Source: Pomphorhynchus laevis (Eukaryota; Acanthocephala; Palaeacanthocephala; Echinorhynchida; Pomphorhynchidae). Taken from it: a DNA stretch of 64,000 nucleotides. A program made the position numbers and the translations under genes. The DNA lies in assembly GCA_012934845.2 (NCBI GenBank), contig WNNJ02000063.1:62001-126000 (forward strand), given 5' to 3'. A model generated the notes under the pieces. That model was not told the DNA's origin, did not search any database, and worked only from the letters and a program-made list of their open reading frames with translations. Position 1 is the stretch's first letter; each line of letters opens with the position of its first letter. Below, one piece after another: positions 12,374-24,249 of the stretch.

Positions 12374-14166
12374 TGTTATGCAGAGCTAGTGACTCCTTTT
12401 AAACTTTATCAAGGCCTACGCTACCAATCCACCCCGATGCCCTCCCACCAGCATACAAATTTCTCCTTGAATCTCTTTCAGAAAACCCCGTGAGGGACTG
12501 AGACGAGCAGTACTTGACCTGTTCTTGCTAAGCGGGAGCCTATATCTAGAACTCCAGTAGTCATTCGCGATAGCTTACCTGAAGGAATCAGAGAGATTTA
12601 GAAGGTGTAGCATTTTAGCTAGGAATTTGAGTTTTGTCGGCGTTTGACTGTAAATGTGACCTTTGTAGGTAGTCGAAAGGATCCCGGTAGCTTGCGAAGA
12701 GATGTAAAAATTAAATTCTGTCAAACTCTCATTCCCTATCCTGTGGAAGAGTTGGATAGCTGCCTGAAAGAAATCCACTCTAATTGGATCAAAGTGAAAC
12801 CTTCTAACAACGTATCTTCCTCTAGCCACTAGCATATTAGGTCACGAGAAGTGGTCAGTTGTTGCGCGACTGCTCAGTGCAAATGGATTTTAACAACTAC
12901 GTCCTGTGTAGCAGTAAAATGTCGAGGAGTAAGTTTGTTGTTGAGCAATGAAAAGTGGGGTCGGTGGTTTGGGAATAAGATAATCGTTCCTGGCTTTGCG
13001 GAGTGCTGCATTAATCGAATGACCAGATATGTCGTTGATCACCGAGTAACATGTCTTAGCCGCTACCTAAAATATCGTCCGGAAGGCTCCGGTTCTTTTG
13101 AATCCTCCCCGGCCGGATGTAGACTGATTGGCTAGGCTGATGCGTTTACCGTTCTTGACAAGTACTATATTTAAACAAGAAACGTCTGGACATGAGAAGT
13201 TTAATAAGACAGAGGACCTTAAGGAGCATTTAACTGAGGTTAAAATACCTTGAGATGAAGAGGAGTGGAAAGGGGTTATGTACGGAGTGAAGTGTGTCTA
13301 GATATGCTTTGGGATAATTCGAGTAATGTCATGAGGTAGACGTATAGACCGCTTCTCCGGAAGGACCATAACATCATCTCTACCAGACAGAAGCCTAAGG
13401 GCAGAAGCACCTCCCGAATCCACTGAAGGATATTCAGTGAAAAAGGCTCTTGAGTACTTCCCATTGCGATAGTGTAACCGGAGTGGGACGCCTGCCGCCC
13501 AATCGGAGCCAGAGGCTGAAAAGTCACCCTTTCCACCTCATGTTCTTACAGGTGAAGGCATTTGCCCACGGTCATTTCTATCTAAACTGTCAGAATTGTT
13601 AACAGCCTAGAGAATATATTTTTCGCGAGCTTCATTGCTGCGACTGTCAGTGCAGATCCTGTTATCTTCTTAGAAATTGGAGGTTTACGTTTATTGTTTA
13701 GCTTCCCCGTAGAAAGAGAATTCAAAGTTTTAATCAGATTGGCCACCAGCTTCTTTACTAGGCTCTCAAAGTGAGTCATTAAGGCTTTGAGCCTATCATC
13801 AACGTATTTAACAATCTCTACGCCCCCATCCGGCTAATCTTAATAACATCCCTAACCGTCTGCTCACATGCCTTAGCGATTTGTTCCATCGTTTTCATTT
13901 TGTGTCTTTGTTGATAAGCCTTAAAAATTTTACATTACGAGACCACGTGAGGTGGTCCTTCTTACAGTTAAAGCACAACGGTTTTAACTGGCATTTCCCT
14001 GCATGATTATCAGAGAAGCCGCAAACTCCGCATGTTTGAGGAATGTCGCATCCTGTTGTCCAATACCTTCCACCACTACTGGTGGCAGGTATTGCAGTGG
14101 GGGTACGTCAACGAGTCCGAGTTTATCATGGTGAATATTAAATTGTGGCACATGAATGGATTAAAC

Positions 14167-14640
14167 TTAAAGATAGAAAAACACACAGTTTCGTGTATAG
14201 AGGTTTGACAGAAGGCCACAGCAATCGAAAGTCATTTTTCCATTAATAAATTTCAGATCTACGATATTAAAATCGTTTTCCAATGAGGAACTATCTTCCT
14301 TCGACAAGAATGTTGGAATGTCTGTAATTTTAACTATAGCCTGTATCGGCTTGAAGTATACTTCCTCCAGATCAGAGTAATTGTTCTTAAAGAAGTCAAT
14401 ATACGCTTGACCGATGTCTGTTGTGTAAAATAAGATTTTTAGTTCAGTCTCGTAATATTTAGTGTTAAAAAATTCTATTTTTTTGTATTGTTCGGCAAAA
14501 TTCCGAAGAAATGTATTAAATAAGTTGCTCCTTTTGATGAGAACAAGCAACTTTATGAATACCATATTCTATAGTTTGGGAATTGGGGGGAGTTCCCCTT
14601 CGTTCTAGAGCCAAAAAAAAGAAAAATTTCGCTTACCTTG
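14167..14640 (-). pseudogene. LINE copy B ORF1, N-terminal part
   Basis: The frame includes GELPPIPKL just upstream of residue 1 of the 132-residue open stretch (14,167-14,565). That stretch aligns by eye with ORF1 of copy E: FLRNFAEQYKK against FLRRFVSDYPN, then YIDFFKNN against YVNFFKRN, then a block with KPI.AIVKI. The sequence is clearly diverged from copy E. It ends before the cysteine-rich region, which is found in another frame near 13,930-14,110. Confidence 0.7.
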
Positions 14641-15319
14641 TTCTTTGTATTGCATAAAAATTAATAACAATAAAGATTTTATTAAAAAATACAACCGTAT
14701 GTGGAAAAATATTTTTCAAAAATTAGAATATATAAGCAAAAATCGAAGGATTAGTACCACATAAGGAGAGGATTCTAGCAGACGGAGGCCAGCGGTCTTA
14801 TCGCATGATCTGCATACCTCCCTTCTGTTCGAGCACATCACCTCATTCAAAGCTTTGTTCTTCCAGTCTGAAGGAGCCTTCCACTGCCAGTCTTCTTAAA
14901 TAACTTACGCTTCCGAACTCCACACCGCAGCCAAGACCATCGCAGCTGAGACACCTTCAGAACTTAGCAGAAAAGTTAAGTGGTACTAAGTTTGATTTGC
15001 AGTCAGGATTATTTTCTTTTGAATTTCCAACACGTTACTGTATCAGAGAAACAACCACAACCGGAATCCTCGAACTTTTTTAGAACCATTCGTTTTTCCA
15101 CACTACATCAGTAGTAATTTCCAGAATCGTTGTTGTCCTCCATCAGCGCTATATTCGCAAGGTAGTTATTCTAACATAAAAATTCCATACTCACTGATTC
15201 CTTAGATTCCTTTAAATAAATAAATATTTTCTTAATACAAATAAGGAACACAGGATACATATACATCGATAAATAGGTAAGTAAAAAATAAACAAAATAT
15301 AAGTTAAAGCGAGAACAGC
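14641..15319. other. Unassigned stretch with a less AT-rich block
   Basis: 14,740-15,170 is visibly less AT-rich than its surroundings and has no obvious repeat partner in the window. No reading frame longer than about 40 codons and no family signature could be recognised. It may be an old element fragment. Confidence 0.35.
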
Positions 15320-15415
15320 ATAGTCTTCTTTACTTCGTAACACTTCTCATTGTGAAGGCCTCAAATCCATGGGGATCTGAGCCCCCAACCAATCCAACAC
15401 GCCGCTTAGATTCCT
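15320..15415 (-). mobile_element. Isolated 3' tail of the I/Jockey-like LINE family, copy F
   Basis: Minus-strand match to the last roughly 90 bases of the family: GGCCTCA, GGATCTGAGCCCCC and CCAATCCAACACGCCG in the order expected for a reversed 3' tail. It is a severely 5'-truncated insertion, the usual outcome of incomplete target-primed reverse transcription. Confidence 0.75.
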
Positions 15416-15869
15416 TTGTTCGATCCAACACGTTTCCGTCGTTACACAGTTTTTGGTTGTCAAATGACATTTTTAAATAACATTCAAAAAGCATTCAAAC
15501 GGCGTCTCAGAAAATTTATTTGCAATGAAAACGTTAGCGTTTTACATGTTTATATTCTCATTTAAGGGGAGTACCCATAATTCGGCATAACATAATACGA
15601 GATATCATTGCTTCTACTCTGTAAATAATAAGTAATAATATAGTAATTGAATCTCAATTATCACCACTCCCGGATAGTTTCGCATTGGATAACTCATCGA
15701 GAACAACTGAAAGACACGCAAGACTTGATATCGAAGTAGAAGACATTGTGTTGAACTGACAGAGCGCATGTTTATGAACGTTTGTATTTTTAATCCAACA
15801 GCTCTGCTGAATGCATCTCGTGGACATGGCTTATGCTTTTTTACATGTTTATATATTTTTTCTAGATAC
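15416..15869. other. AT-rich gap between LINE fragments
   Basis: Featureless apart from AT-rich runs; no gene or repeat recognised. Confidence 0.35.
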
Positions 15870-17520
15870 AGAAAAAATATAAATCAATCAAATGAGTCAG
15901 TTAGAATCGGTGAAAAATCGGAGCAAGTGAGTGGCGACTGCTTCGTTGGAATAGACACAACAATTGCCCTTTTCCAATCATCAGGAATCCACGGATACTG
16001 TAAACTTCGGTTAAATATGGACGTAAGGCTGGCAGCAATAGGTGCAACAGAGCACGCAAAAGAAAAGAAGATATTCCGTTTCGCCCTTCAGAGCAATAAA
16101 TTTAACTTGTGGAGTTCAGTAAGAACTTCAAAGACATTAATGGGAAGTATTGATAAGTTATATTAAAATTTGGGCTGATAATGTATTTGGTCGAAAATGG
16201 GTAATGAGGATGGATGTCCGACAATAGCACCCTTGTCAACTCAATCACTGGATTCCTTACGATCACAATTAATCGTAGGAGATAAGGTACAACCATGCCT
16301 AATATATGTCCAAAAACGTTTAGGTGATCTAATAATGTCATAATCAATTTCCTCTTCAAATGCTCTTCTTTTAAGGGCTTTAGTTGGTTTGCAGATGATG
16401 CGAAGAGTTTTATACTCGTGAAGCTTGCAATGGGATTCACATCACAGTCGATTTATATCCTTGATCATAATCTTAAGCTTATTGTCGAACTATAATATCG
16501 TTTTCGTTCGATATGCTCTAATTTTTATCGGAGCAAACGTATCCGAGATGGAGATAAGGTTGCTGATCACCAACTGCAAATGACCACTTATTGGAAGATG
16601 GGCAAATCCGAAATACAGTTGATGACTAAAGAGTTGAATATCTTCACATTTACTCCAATTACGTTTTCCAAATCCACGGCATTTAGATCTTCGTTGTAAA
16701 GTTCGAGAAGTCTGAACTGCAATCACTCAATGATCGTTGGTTCCTAAAGGAGACTCAAAATCAACACTGATTATATCTTCAATGCGTCTCACAAACACAA
16801 CATTTGAGGTTGATATGATATACATGTTGAATGGTTAATATGCTGGATCAGAAGGGGTTCAGCAGGTAAAAATAAAGCAAGCTCACAGTTCTTGATATTA
16901 TATTAATACCTGATGTTACTAATTCAGCTTGTTACTACTTGAGGAATATTGGTATTTCCGACAAATATATATTTATTTGACAGCGATGACAATGGATGCA
17001 GAAAGACATCAACTCAAATGAATAGTAATCATCACATAATTCAGTAAACTTTGTAATCGATAAGGTGGCTTTAACATAAGCAGCAACACCCCACTACCAT
17101 GACTTGCTACTCTATCTGCTCTCAAAAGTTGATACCCAGAAATAGCCATAAGGTCATCATTAATTTGGGAATGAAGCTATAACTCCGAAATGCAAAGCAC
17201 ATCAAAATATCTAGAACATATAAAATACTGAACTTATGATAGTTGAGTAGATAAGCTTCTGAGTTTGTAATAACCTACTACTAGTGGGTGTTCATTATTA
17301 TATACACGCTTAACAGTTAAATGACAAATTCCCACTCTAACATATTTACTAGATGTTCCATCACATCCAATGAAAGATTGATCAATCTCCATAAAACTGC
17401 AACCCGTCACCTCACTACCCGAATGTCAACGAAATATCATCGTTAGTTTAAACATTGCAGTCCTTGTTGTTGCAACCAAATTGCTTTTCGATATAAGCTT
17501 CGTTATTGGTGGACTTAAGC
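15870..17520 (-). mobile_element. Remnant of a CR1/L2-type LINE (endonuclease to pre-RT)
   Basis: On the minus strand the end of an endonuclease domain is legible: VDFESPLGTNDH near 16,740-16,775, equivalent to the PLGSSDH motif of CR1/L2-like pol proteins. It is followed by a linker with RRAFEEEIDYDI-type and PKRFWTYIRH-type sequence (16,300-16,370) and then the region before the reverse transcriptase, IFNRSLQYPWIPDDWKRAIVVSIP (15,960-16,035, partly). The upstream endonuclease is heavily decayed up to about 17,500. The reverse transcriptase core is absent downstream. Multiple stops; dead. Confidence 0.65.
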
Positions 17521-17860
17521 TGCAGGCCAACAATTTTAAGTTGATATAACTGTGCAGTCATTTTTACCATTTAAATTTTGATGACTTTTTTTATTCTGCA
17601 CGCCACTTTAATCCTATCTATAAGCCAACAGCAGTACGCTACATTTCACTATTGGTTCACCTCATCAGCTACTGATTCAATACCTACGTTTCTCGTTTCG
17701 ATCTTTTTAATACTGACTGTCGATCATTCGACTCGTCTGCTTTTTTTGGCATTTAGTTTTAACGAAAGACTTTCGTCTTACATTTTGCAAATTTAAATGG
17801 TGAATAAATTTAAATAAATAAATCGTTATTTAAGTTATTACTAGCTTTATCAATGACGAT
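17521..17860. other. Spacer sharing a junction with 46.17 kb
   Basis: 17,765-17,812 reads, in reverse, the same as 46,163-46,210 (shared AAATTTATTCACCATTTAAA and TTTGCAAAATGTAAGAC). In both places it adjoins Penelope-like sequence, so it is probably part of that element or of a repeat it travelled with. Confidence 0.5.
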
Positions 17861-17957
17861 TTAAGTCATTATATAACGATTTAAGTCATTATATAACGAT
17901 TTAAGTCATTATATAACGATTTAAGTCATTATATAACGATTTAAGTCATTATATAAC
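17861..17957 (+). repeat. 20-bp minisatellite derived from Penelope coding sequence
   Basis: The unit TTAAGTCATTATATAACGAT is repeated four times perfectly plus a partial fifth. On the minus strand each unit encodes the same residues as the adjacent Penelope-like frame (LYNDLNR), so the array is an expansion of a coding segment of the element. Confidence 0.9.
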
Positions 17958-18965
17958 TCACTACGTTCATATGTTGGATTTACATTTAAATCATTAGAAT
18001 TAACCTCTTTCATTAGTATATCATAATAAAGCTTTTTGCATATGAAGACAAAGTTATTACTAGCTTTATCAATAGTTGTTATTATATAGTTATGCTTTAA
18101 TTTAGTAAGTTCTGTATACATATCTTTATTAATTTGATCTTTCCTTTTATAATTGTTTGTTATTTTCATTTCTCTCTAATTTTATCTAATATATAAGTTT
18201 TCCAAATGTTTATCTTTGAAGTATTTAAAATTTACTATTAATCAGCTTACCAAACAAAGCATTTAAGTCATTATATAACGAATTGTAAATTTTATTTTTG
18301 TCGTTGTTATTATTTAATCACTATATTTATATGTTGTATTTTATATTTAAGTCGTTATAACTAACTTCTTTCATCAGTATATCATAATAAAGCTTTTTGC
18401 ATATGAAGACAAAGTTATTACCAGCTTTATCAATAGTTGTTATTATATAGTTATGCTTTAATTTGGTAAGTTATTTATACAAATAATTTTGGATTTAATA
18501 TAATATAGGTATAGTTTTATTATATTTTTTAAATAATATTGCGTTTATTTATATCAAGTTAAAATTTAAATTTAAAATTTATTATTTAAATTTGTATAAT
18601 TAATTTCAATTAATTCTAGATTACGAGTTTGATCTTATTTAATTATTTGATCTAAATATTTGATCTTCCTTTTATACCCTTTTGATAGCATTATTTTATT
18701 ATTTAATCTATATTTATACCCTTTTGATAGCATTTTCCTTAATTCATTGTTTTCAATTAATTTTAGATTATGAGTGCATATATGTTCATTTATTTTATCA
18801 AAATTAATACTTTTGCAATTGCATTCAGTTTCTATAATGTTTCTAATATTATCATTACATATTGATTTCAATTCTTTATTATAATTACAAATTTTCCTTC
18901 CTAATGACGGTAACAGCTCATCCCATATTCTAGGTTTATATTTACTAAAATCTAATCTCATTATT
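17940..18965 (-). mobile_element. Broken Penelope-like element, copy P1
   Basis: Minus-strand fragment of a Penelope-like retroelement. The segment at 18,635-18,961 is the N-terminal region (ECNCKSINFDKINEHICTHN then LRKMLSKGYKYRLNN, the equivalent of the C.C...GH...NL.II.N..LR....KG.K.R block of this family). The segment at 17,921-18,169 has [20 protein letters not shown], the start of the reverse transcriptase region. A partial duplicate of the second part lies at 18,255-18,480. The element is broken in several places. No GIY-YIG endonuclease is visible. Confidence 0.8.
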
Positions 18966-19745
18966 TCTTTAAAAGTTCACCTAAAATCGTAAGTAAATTT
19001 GTTCGCTTATTGAATAAAAATTGTTAGAATTTAATACACATATATCATCGAAACATATATTTAATATCTTTATTTTTTAAACAGTTGAACAAATTCATAT
19101 TCTATAAAGCTTAAAAATAAGTCAGCGGTAATTGGGCTACTATTATCTCCTATTGAAACACATTTTATTTGTCTAAATATAAATGTCGCTACTTTTAAAT
19201 AATTTTGATTTATTAAAATATTTAAGAATTCTAATAATTCAATTTTATTCATATCTTTATATTTACCTTATGGTTTAATTTTTGCTAGACATGCGTTATA
19301 GTTATTATATCATATATATGTATATCTTTTACTGAATATAAGATTATATTTGGAAATATAACAATCGCTTCTTTAATATATGCAAAAATCTAGATTTGTA
19401 TAAAATGTACTAAAATCGTATGTATTTATATTTTGAAAATTTATTCCTTTTGTCTGTTCTAAAAATTCTTTTGTAGAATTAGTACTGAAATAGTGTTTTA
19501 TACCAGTATTAATTTCGATTATCCTACAATATTTTTTGAAATGTTGTTTAATTACTTTAAGTATTTTATTCATATAGACAGAAAGTGGTTTTAATGTACA
19601 TTTAAACGCACTACATATGAACCTAGGTTTTATTGGATTTTTATGTAATTTTGGATTACAATATAATACAGATATAGTTTTATTATCTGATTTAAATTTG
19701 TTCACTAATTGAATAAAAATTGTTAGAATTAAATATAATCATCAA
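18966..19745 (-). mobile_element. Broken Penelope-like element, copy P2
   Basis: Reverse transcriptase core of the same family. The 110-residue stretch at 19,373-19,705 shows NPKLHKNPIKPRFICSAF (a family hallmark), TKEFLEQTKGINF and YDFSTFYTNLD (motif A, D retained). The next open stretch at 19,070-19,252 carries IKCVSIGDNSSPITADLFLSF (motif B region), and a DDICVLNS string lies near 19,025-19,050 (motif C). Broken; the parts lie in different frames. Confidence 0.85.
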
Positions 19746-20690
19746 TGTATCGAAACATATATTTCATATATTTATATTGTTTAGATTTAGTTTTTACACG
19801 GTTATGAACAAATTCATATTCTATAACCCATTGGAACACCTTTTATATAGATGTCTCTACTTCTTAATAATTTTGATTTATCAAAATATTTAAGGATTCT
19901 ATTAATTCAATTTTATCCATATATTTATATTTACTTGGTTTAATTTTAGTTAGCTATGCGTTATAGTTATTATAACATATATATGTATATCTTTTTCCGA
20001 ATATAAGGTTAATTAATTTTACTAACGCTTCTTCAATATCTACTAAATATAGATTTGTATAAAGCGTACTAAAATCGTATGTATTTATATTTTGAAAATT
20101 TATTCCTTTTGTCTGTTCTTAAAATTCTTTTGTAGAATTAATACTGAAATAGTGTTTTATACCAGTATTAATTTGGATTACCTTGCAATATTTTTTAAAG
20201 TGTGATATAATTACTTTAAGTATTTTATTAATATAGACAGAAAGTGGTTTCAATGTACATTTAAACGCACTACATATGAACCTAGGTTTTATTGGATTTT
20301 TATGTAATTTTGGATTCCAATATAATATAGGTATAGTTTTATTATCTAATTCAACCTTTATACCTTTCTTATCCATTAAAGAACAGTGACTTGTAATAAT
20401 TGTTTCTAATTATAAATCACTACATTCATATGTTGGATTTACATTTAAATCATTAGAATTAACCTCTTTCATTAGTATATCATAATAAAGCTTTTTGCAT
20501 ATTAAAACAATACTGTTTATATTTATACCCTTTCGATAGAATTTTCCTTAATTCGCTATTCGGAATTAATTCTAGATGATGTAACATGTTCATTTATTTT
20601 ATCAAAATTAAAACTTTAGCAATTGCATTCAGTTTCTATAATGTTTCTAATATCAGCGTTACATATTGATTTTAAAATTTTTTTTATTCC
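19746..20690 (-). mobile_element. Broken Penelope-like element, copy P3
   Basis: Third copy in the same orientation directly upstream of P2. N-terminal traces lie at 20,540-20,690 (IRNIIETECNC), FICKKL-type sequence near 20,420-20,505, and NPKLHKNPIKPRF with TGIKHYFSINSTKEF in the 85-residue stretch at 20,119-20,376. A YIDD catalytic string lies near 19,745-19,790. Close in sequence to P2, with independent decay. Broken. Confidence 0.85.
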
Positions 20691-21420
20691 CATAACTTTT
20701 TTAAAATATATATAAAAGCATCGTAATCGTATGCTGACACGCTTTTAAATGCACGCTTATTCATATGCACGCTTTTGAAAATACGCTTATTACCATATAA
20801 AAATGAAGATAATCTTTATTTTTAACAGAATAATTGGACTCAGTTAACTGATCTGAATCATATTAACAGAGTACATAAAATATTTTTTATTTTGCCCCGA
20901 ATATGAACGTCTAAAAAGCTGTTTTTTTATATTAAAAACAATTTCATTAAGTTTTTATGCTTATCGAATCGCATTTTTGCATTCAGTTTTTAGTTTTTCC
21001 TGTGATGTCATAACTGTTACGTTCACCCTCCCTCAACAACCTATCTGTTATATATTTTTGTATGGTGTTTGTGTTTCTAGCTCTCTTAGGCGTAAAACTC
21101 CTATTTTTATTTTCAACTATTAGTTTAGTATAAATATTTTTGTCGAACATTGCATGATGTGGCCAATTGATGCAAATTTTGTTTATCATTACGAGTTATC
21201 TCGTTCATCATTACGAGTTACCTGATGATTACCCCCAATAAGTAATTAGCACAGTTTGTGATTACCATTACTGACGAATCGATCTCGTATTTAATTATTT
21301 TATATTTGATAAAATCATTAAATTATTATTTAATTATGGGATATTTATTAATAGTTAATAGGTGCCTTCAATTGTTATTAGATTGTAAATAAGGCGAAGA
21401 TACATCATTATTTATTTCAC
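20691..21420. other. AT-rich stretch with possible Penelope 5' piece
   Basis: The minus-strand open stretch 20,983-21,189 (68 aa) contains CINWPHHAMFDK and TPKRARNTNTIQKYI. It lies just upstream of P3 in the same orientation and may be the extreme N-terminus of that element, but I cannot confirm this. 20,835-20,860 holds one copy of the ACTCAGTTARCTGATCTGA repeat. Confidence 0.4.
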
Positions 21421-21431
21421 AAATTAGATCC

Positions 21432-21466
21432 AATATTTCGGTTGCATGTGACACACTGTCATTAAG
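21432..21466 (-). ncRNA. Hammerhead-like motif, degenerate
   Basis: On the minus strand, TTAATGACAG, a variable middle and CAACCGAAATATTGG fit the pattern seen at 21,826-21,959. The core is degenerate (C3 and G8 equivalents changed), so catalytic activity is doubtful. Confidence 0.35.
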
Positions 21467-23480
21467 GATTATTCAATTTTATATTTTTATCACTTAGAAT
21501 TTTTCTTACCGGAAAAACGCACTGGGCACAGACCAATTATATGGCTACATATTACAAACCAACAAGCGTTTATAACATCCTAAAATACAAATTAAAAGCC
21601 GGGGTTCATCTGGCTCCAATGGATCACGAAAACTTTATGAAATTCCACAATTTAGTATTTGAGGAAATATTCCCTTTAAGTATTTGAGGGAATTAAACTC
21701 ACACGATCTTATGACTGCTTAGTCATTATTAAGTATCCCGTCGTTCGTCAGAAATTTACAAGCAACTTTATATATATGAAAAGCGAATTTGATTACTTAA
21801 ATACAAATTTTTGTTTCATATTCATATCCAATATTTCGGTGGCACTTTGGCACACCATTATCAAGGTTTATTCAATTGTATGTATAAAAACTGAGAGATT
21901 ATACATACAATTGAATGATCCTTGATAATGGTGTGACATATGCCACCGAAATATTGGATCTAATATTGGATTATGTTAATTATTTAAATTATTTGAAATT
22001 TTAATTATTTAATTATTGTAAATTATTTTAATTTTCGTCTTATTTAATCTAATGATTTCGCGCTTATCCGCATTTTTTATGTTTTAGATGCAACATAAAA
22101 GAAATTAATATACAAATTGATATTACAATTTTTATTATATTTTTATTAAATAATTAATAAATATTGCAGTATTTTAGGGACATGTTGTCAATACTATTTT
22201 TATATAAATAATATGCATTTATGACTTACAACTTAAAATTAAGGATTCTTCGCTATTAAGATTTGTAAAAAAGTACATACGGACAATGGGATATAAGAAA
22301 AGAGTGCAGCTTCTTGCTACTTATTCTTTACTTTAAATAATGAGTTAGCTTTTATCCAGGAATCACTCAAGCAAAATTACTAATTCATCTAAAATTTTCA
22401 AAAGATATGCATGTCATTACAAGCAATACTTTACTTTTCAACTTTGATAAGCCTGCTCTCAATATATTCATTAAAAATATTAAATTACCTAATTATTTTA
22501 TATATTATTGTATTTTTTACTAATTATTTATTAATTATTTTACGTTTGTTTAAAGTGGTAATTGTCATGCTTTTTGTAACACAGTAATGATTACAATTTT
22601 GAGTCGGTTAGATGTTATATGTCACTTTTAAAATCGTATTTGAACGCCATTTAAATACTATTTTTCTCTATAAATGTTCATTTGTGCTGCTTAAATGCTA
22701 GTTGGTATAGATCATGAATGCATGCATCTATTTGCGATGGTGGTAACATTCAACACTCGATTATCTCCACTTCATCCGATGTAGTTGATGCTAGTTTTTA
22801 GTAATATAACTCAATTATCTACAAATTCCTATAATTTACTTAATTTTTAGAAATTTGAAAATTCTCTCTACTCCTTCCAAAAATTTTATAACATATTCAA
22901 AATATGTTATTTAACATATTTATAACTTTCTACGTAATTGTATTTAAACGATATACTCCGCTACTCCATATTAAATTTATTTTTATGAAAGTTAATTATT
23001 TATTCTTAAAGTTTATCCAACTCCTTGTTCTATTTTGTTATTTTAAAATGGCCATGTTCCTAAGTTACTTTAGCAGTGACTATTTATGACAAATGTTTAT
23101 GCCCATTAGAAGATCAACAACTTTAAACTACTTGATTTATTTCATTAATTAATTATCATAATTTGTACGTGGAACAGTGACTAGTTTAGCTTTATTTGTC
23201 GAACATAGTTGCTGCCTACTTCGCTATTCATTAGAATAAATTAATTATTTTTGATATTTTTAGTGATGACATTTTTGTTTGACAACTTCTTCCATTGATA
23301 CAAATCTTTGTTTTTACATATACGATATTTAACGATTTTGGAGATAATCGGATAGATCTTATTCCTAGAATAACCAATCGAATTAGCTTTCAAGTGCAAT
23401 TTAATTTCAACATCCTTTTATTATCATTTATATTATTGTATTTTTAAAATAAGATTCACTATATAATAAAATTTCATGTG
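21467..23480. other. AT-rich repeats without genes
   Basis: Apart from the foldback at 21,826-21,959, nothing coding is recognisable. The 61-codon open stretch 22,904-23,089 is a compositional artefact. Confidence 0.4.
21826..21959. repeat. Foldback element with two hammerhead-like arms
   Basis: Inverted repeat with arms of about 60 bp and a short centre near 21,893. Each arm holds CCTTGATAATGGTGTG (the left arm with small changes), a short loop and CACCGAAATATTGGAT. GGTG pairs with CACC as stem II, and GATCC pairs with GGATC as stem I around a GAAA-ATAT-T core. The layout is that of a minimal hammerhead ribozyme with TTGATAA in place of CTGANGA. Confidence 0.6.
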
Positions 23481-23489
23481 AGGAAATCC

Positions 23490-23612
23490 GTCATTAACAT
23501 GCATTTAGTTCCGCTGCTATGTTGGGTCAAGGAATAGCGGCTTTAAACGTGAAAACATAGCAGCTACTTCTGATAACATATATTCCTTATTCTGATACAT
23601 CATATGTTATTA
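23490..23612. repeat. Hairpin module repeat, copy 1
   Basis: Carries GCTGCTATGTT and, about 40 bases on, AACATAGCAGC, an 11-bp inverted repeat. Flanks are GCATTTAGTTCC and ATTCCTTATTCTGATACATC. Related copies lie at 32,400-32,510 and 62,108-62,216 in the opposite orientation. Probably a small non-autonomous element. Confidence 0.7.
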
Positions 23613-24240
23613 GACAGTTCATAAAAGTTGATTTTTATTTTCAATTTCAATTTTAAATTTTAACTTGATATACATTATATAAAATTTTATATAAAAATTA
23701 ATTATTATTTATTATTTAATTAATATTCAATTAATATTCAATTTATATTTAATGACCTTATTTGTATAAATTAAATTATAATTCACGAATTAAAATTTAA
23801 TGGAATTATTTAATTACATCTATATAACTTACATTTAAGTTCTTATTAGTAATGTGCATGTCCAACGAGATGTTAGTCGTATGAAGTTGTGGAGATTCAA
23901 TAGATTTAAAATTCTAATAAATTTAAAAATCATTAAAACTGACTTGTGTTTTTAATTTCAATTTTAAATTTTAACTTGATATAAGTTATAAAATATTATA
24001 TAACATCTTTATAAATAATAAACAATCATTTATTTTTTATAATTATTTATATTACTTAATTATTTAAATTTTATTTAGCATCCTTTTTTATTTATCAATA
24101 ATATAAAATACGTAGACTCAGTTAGCTGATCTGATTTATGTAATATATAAATATATCAATTCAATCATCTTTTTATTATCGACATATTTTATAATATATA
24201 AGATATGATTATATTAATTGTATAAAATCTTATATCGTTG
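23613..24240. other. AT-rich repeat sequence
   Basis: Contains two related passages (ATTTTAAATTTTAACTTGATATA near 23,650 and again near 23,960) and, at 24,103-24,140, a copy of the ACTCAGTTAGCTGATCTGAT repeat. No gene. Confidence 0.5.
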
Positions 24241-24249
24241 CTGATATAA

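Larger units (their letters stand above)
10985..14640 (-). mobile_element. Decayed I/Jockey-like LINE, copy B
   Basis: Minus-strand copy of the same family as copies A and E. The 5' part (14,640 to about 13,850) holds ORF1 remnants, the middle (13,540 to about 12,840) the endonuclease, and the rest the reverse transcriptase and 3' end. In the reverse transcriptase, YPITGVPQGSPLS is intact near 11,715-11,755, while the YADD site lies in a different frame near 11,620. Stops and frame changes run through all domains. It ends at 10,985-11,050 with the family 3' tail region. Dead copy. Confidence 0.85.

Noticed and set aside
15768-16166. 132-codon plus-strand open stretch as a gene
   Set aside because: It is the opposite strand of a CR1/L2-type LINE region that reads IFNRSLQ and DDWKRAIVV on the minus strand.
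17700-17745. Minus-strand CAGACGA with a GTCGA/TCGAC stem as a hammerhead
   Set aside because: No GAAA follows the stem (AGTC instead) and the core has CAG for CUG; similarity is partial only.
17861-17957. CRISPR-like array
   Set aside because: The 20-bp units are contiguous with no spacers and the DNA is eukaryotic.
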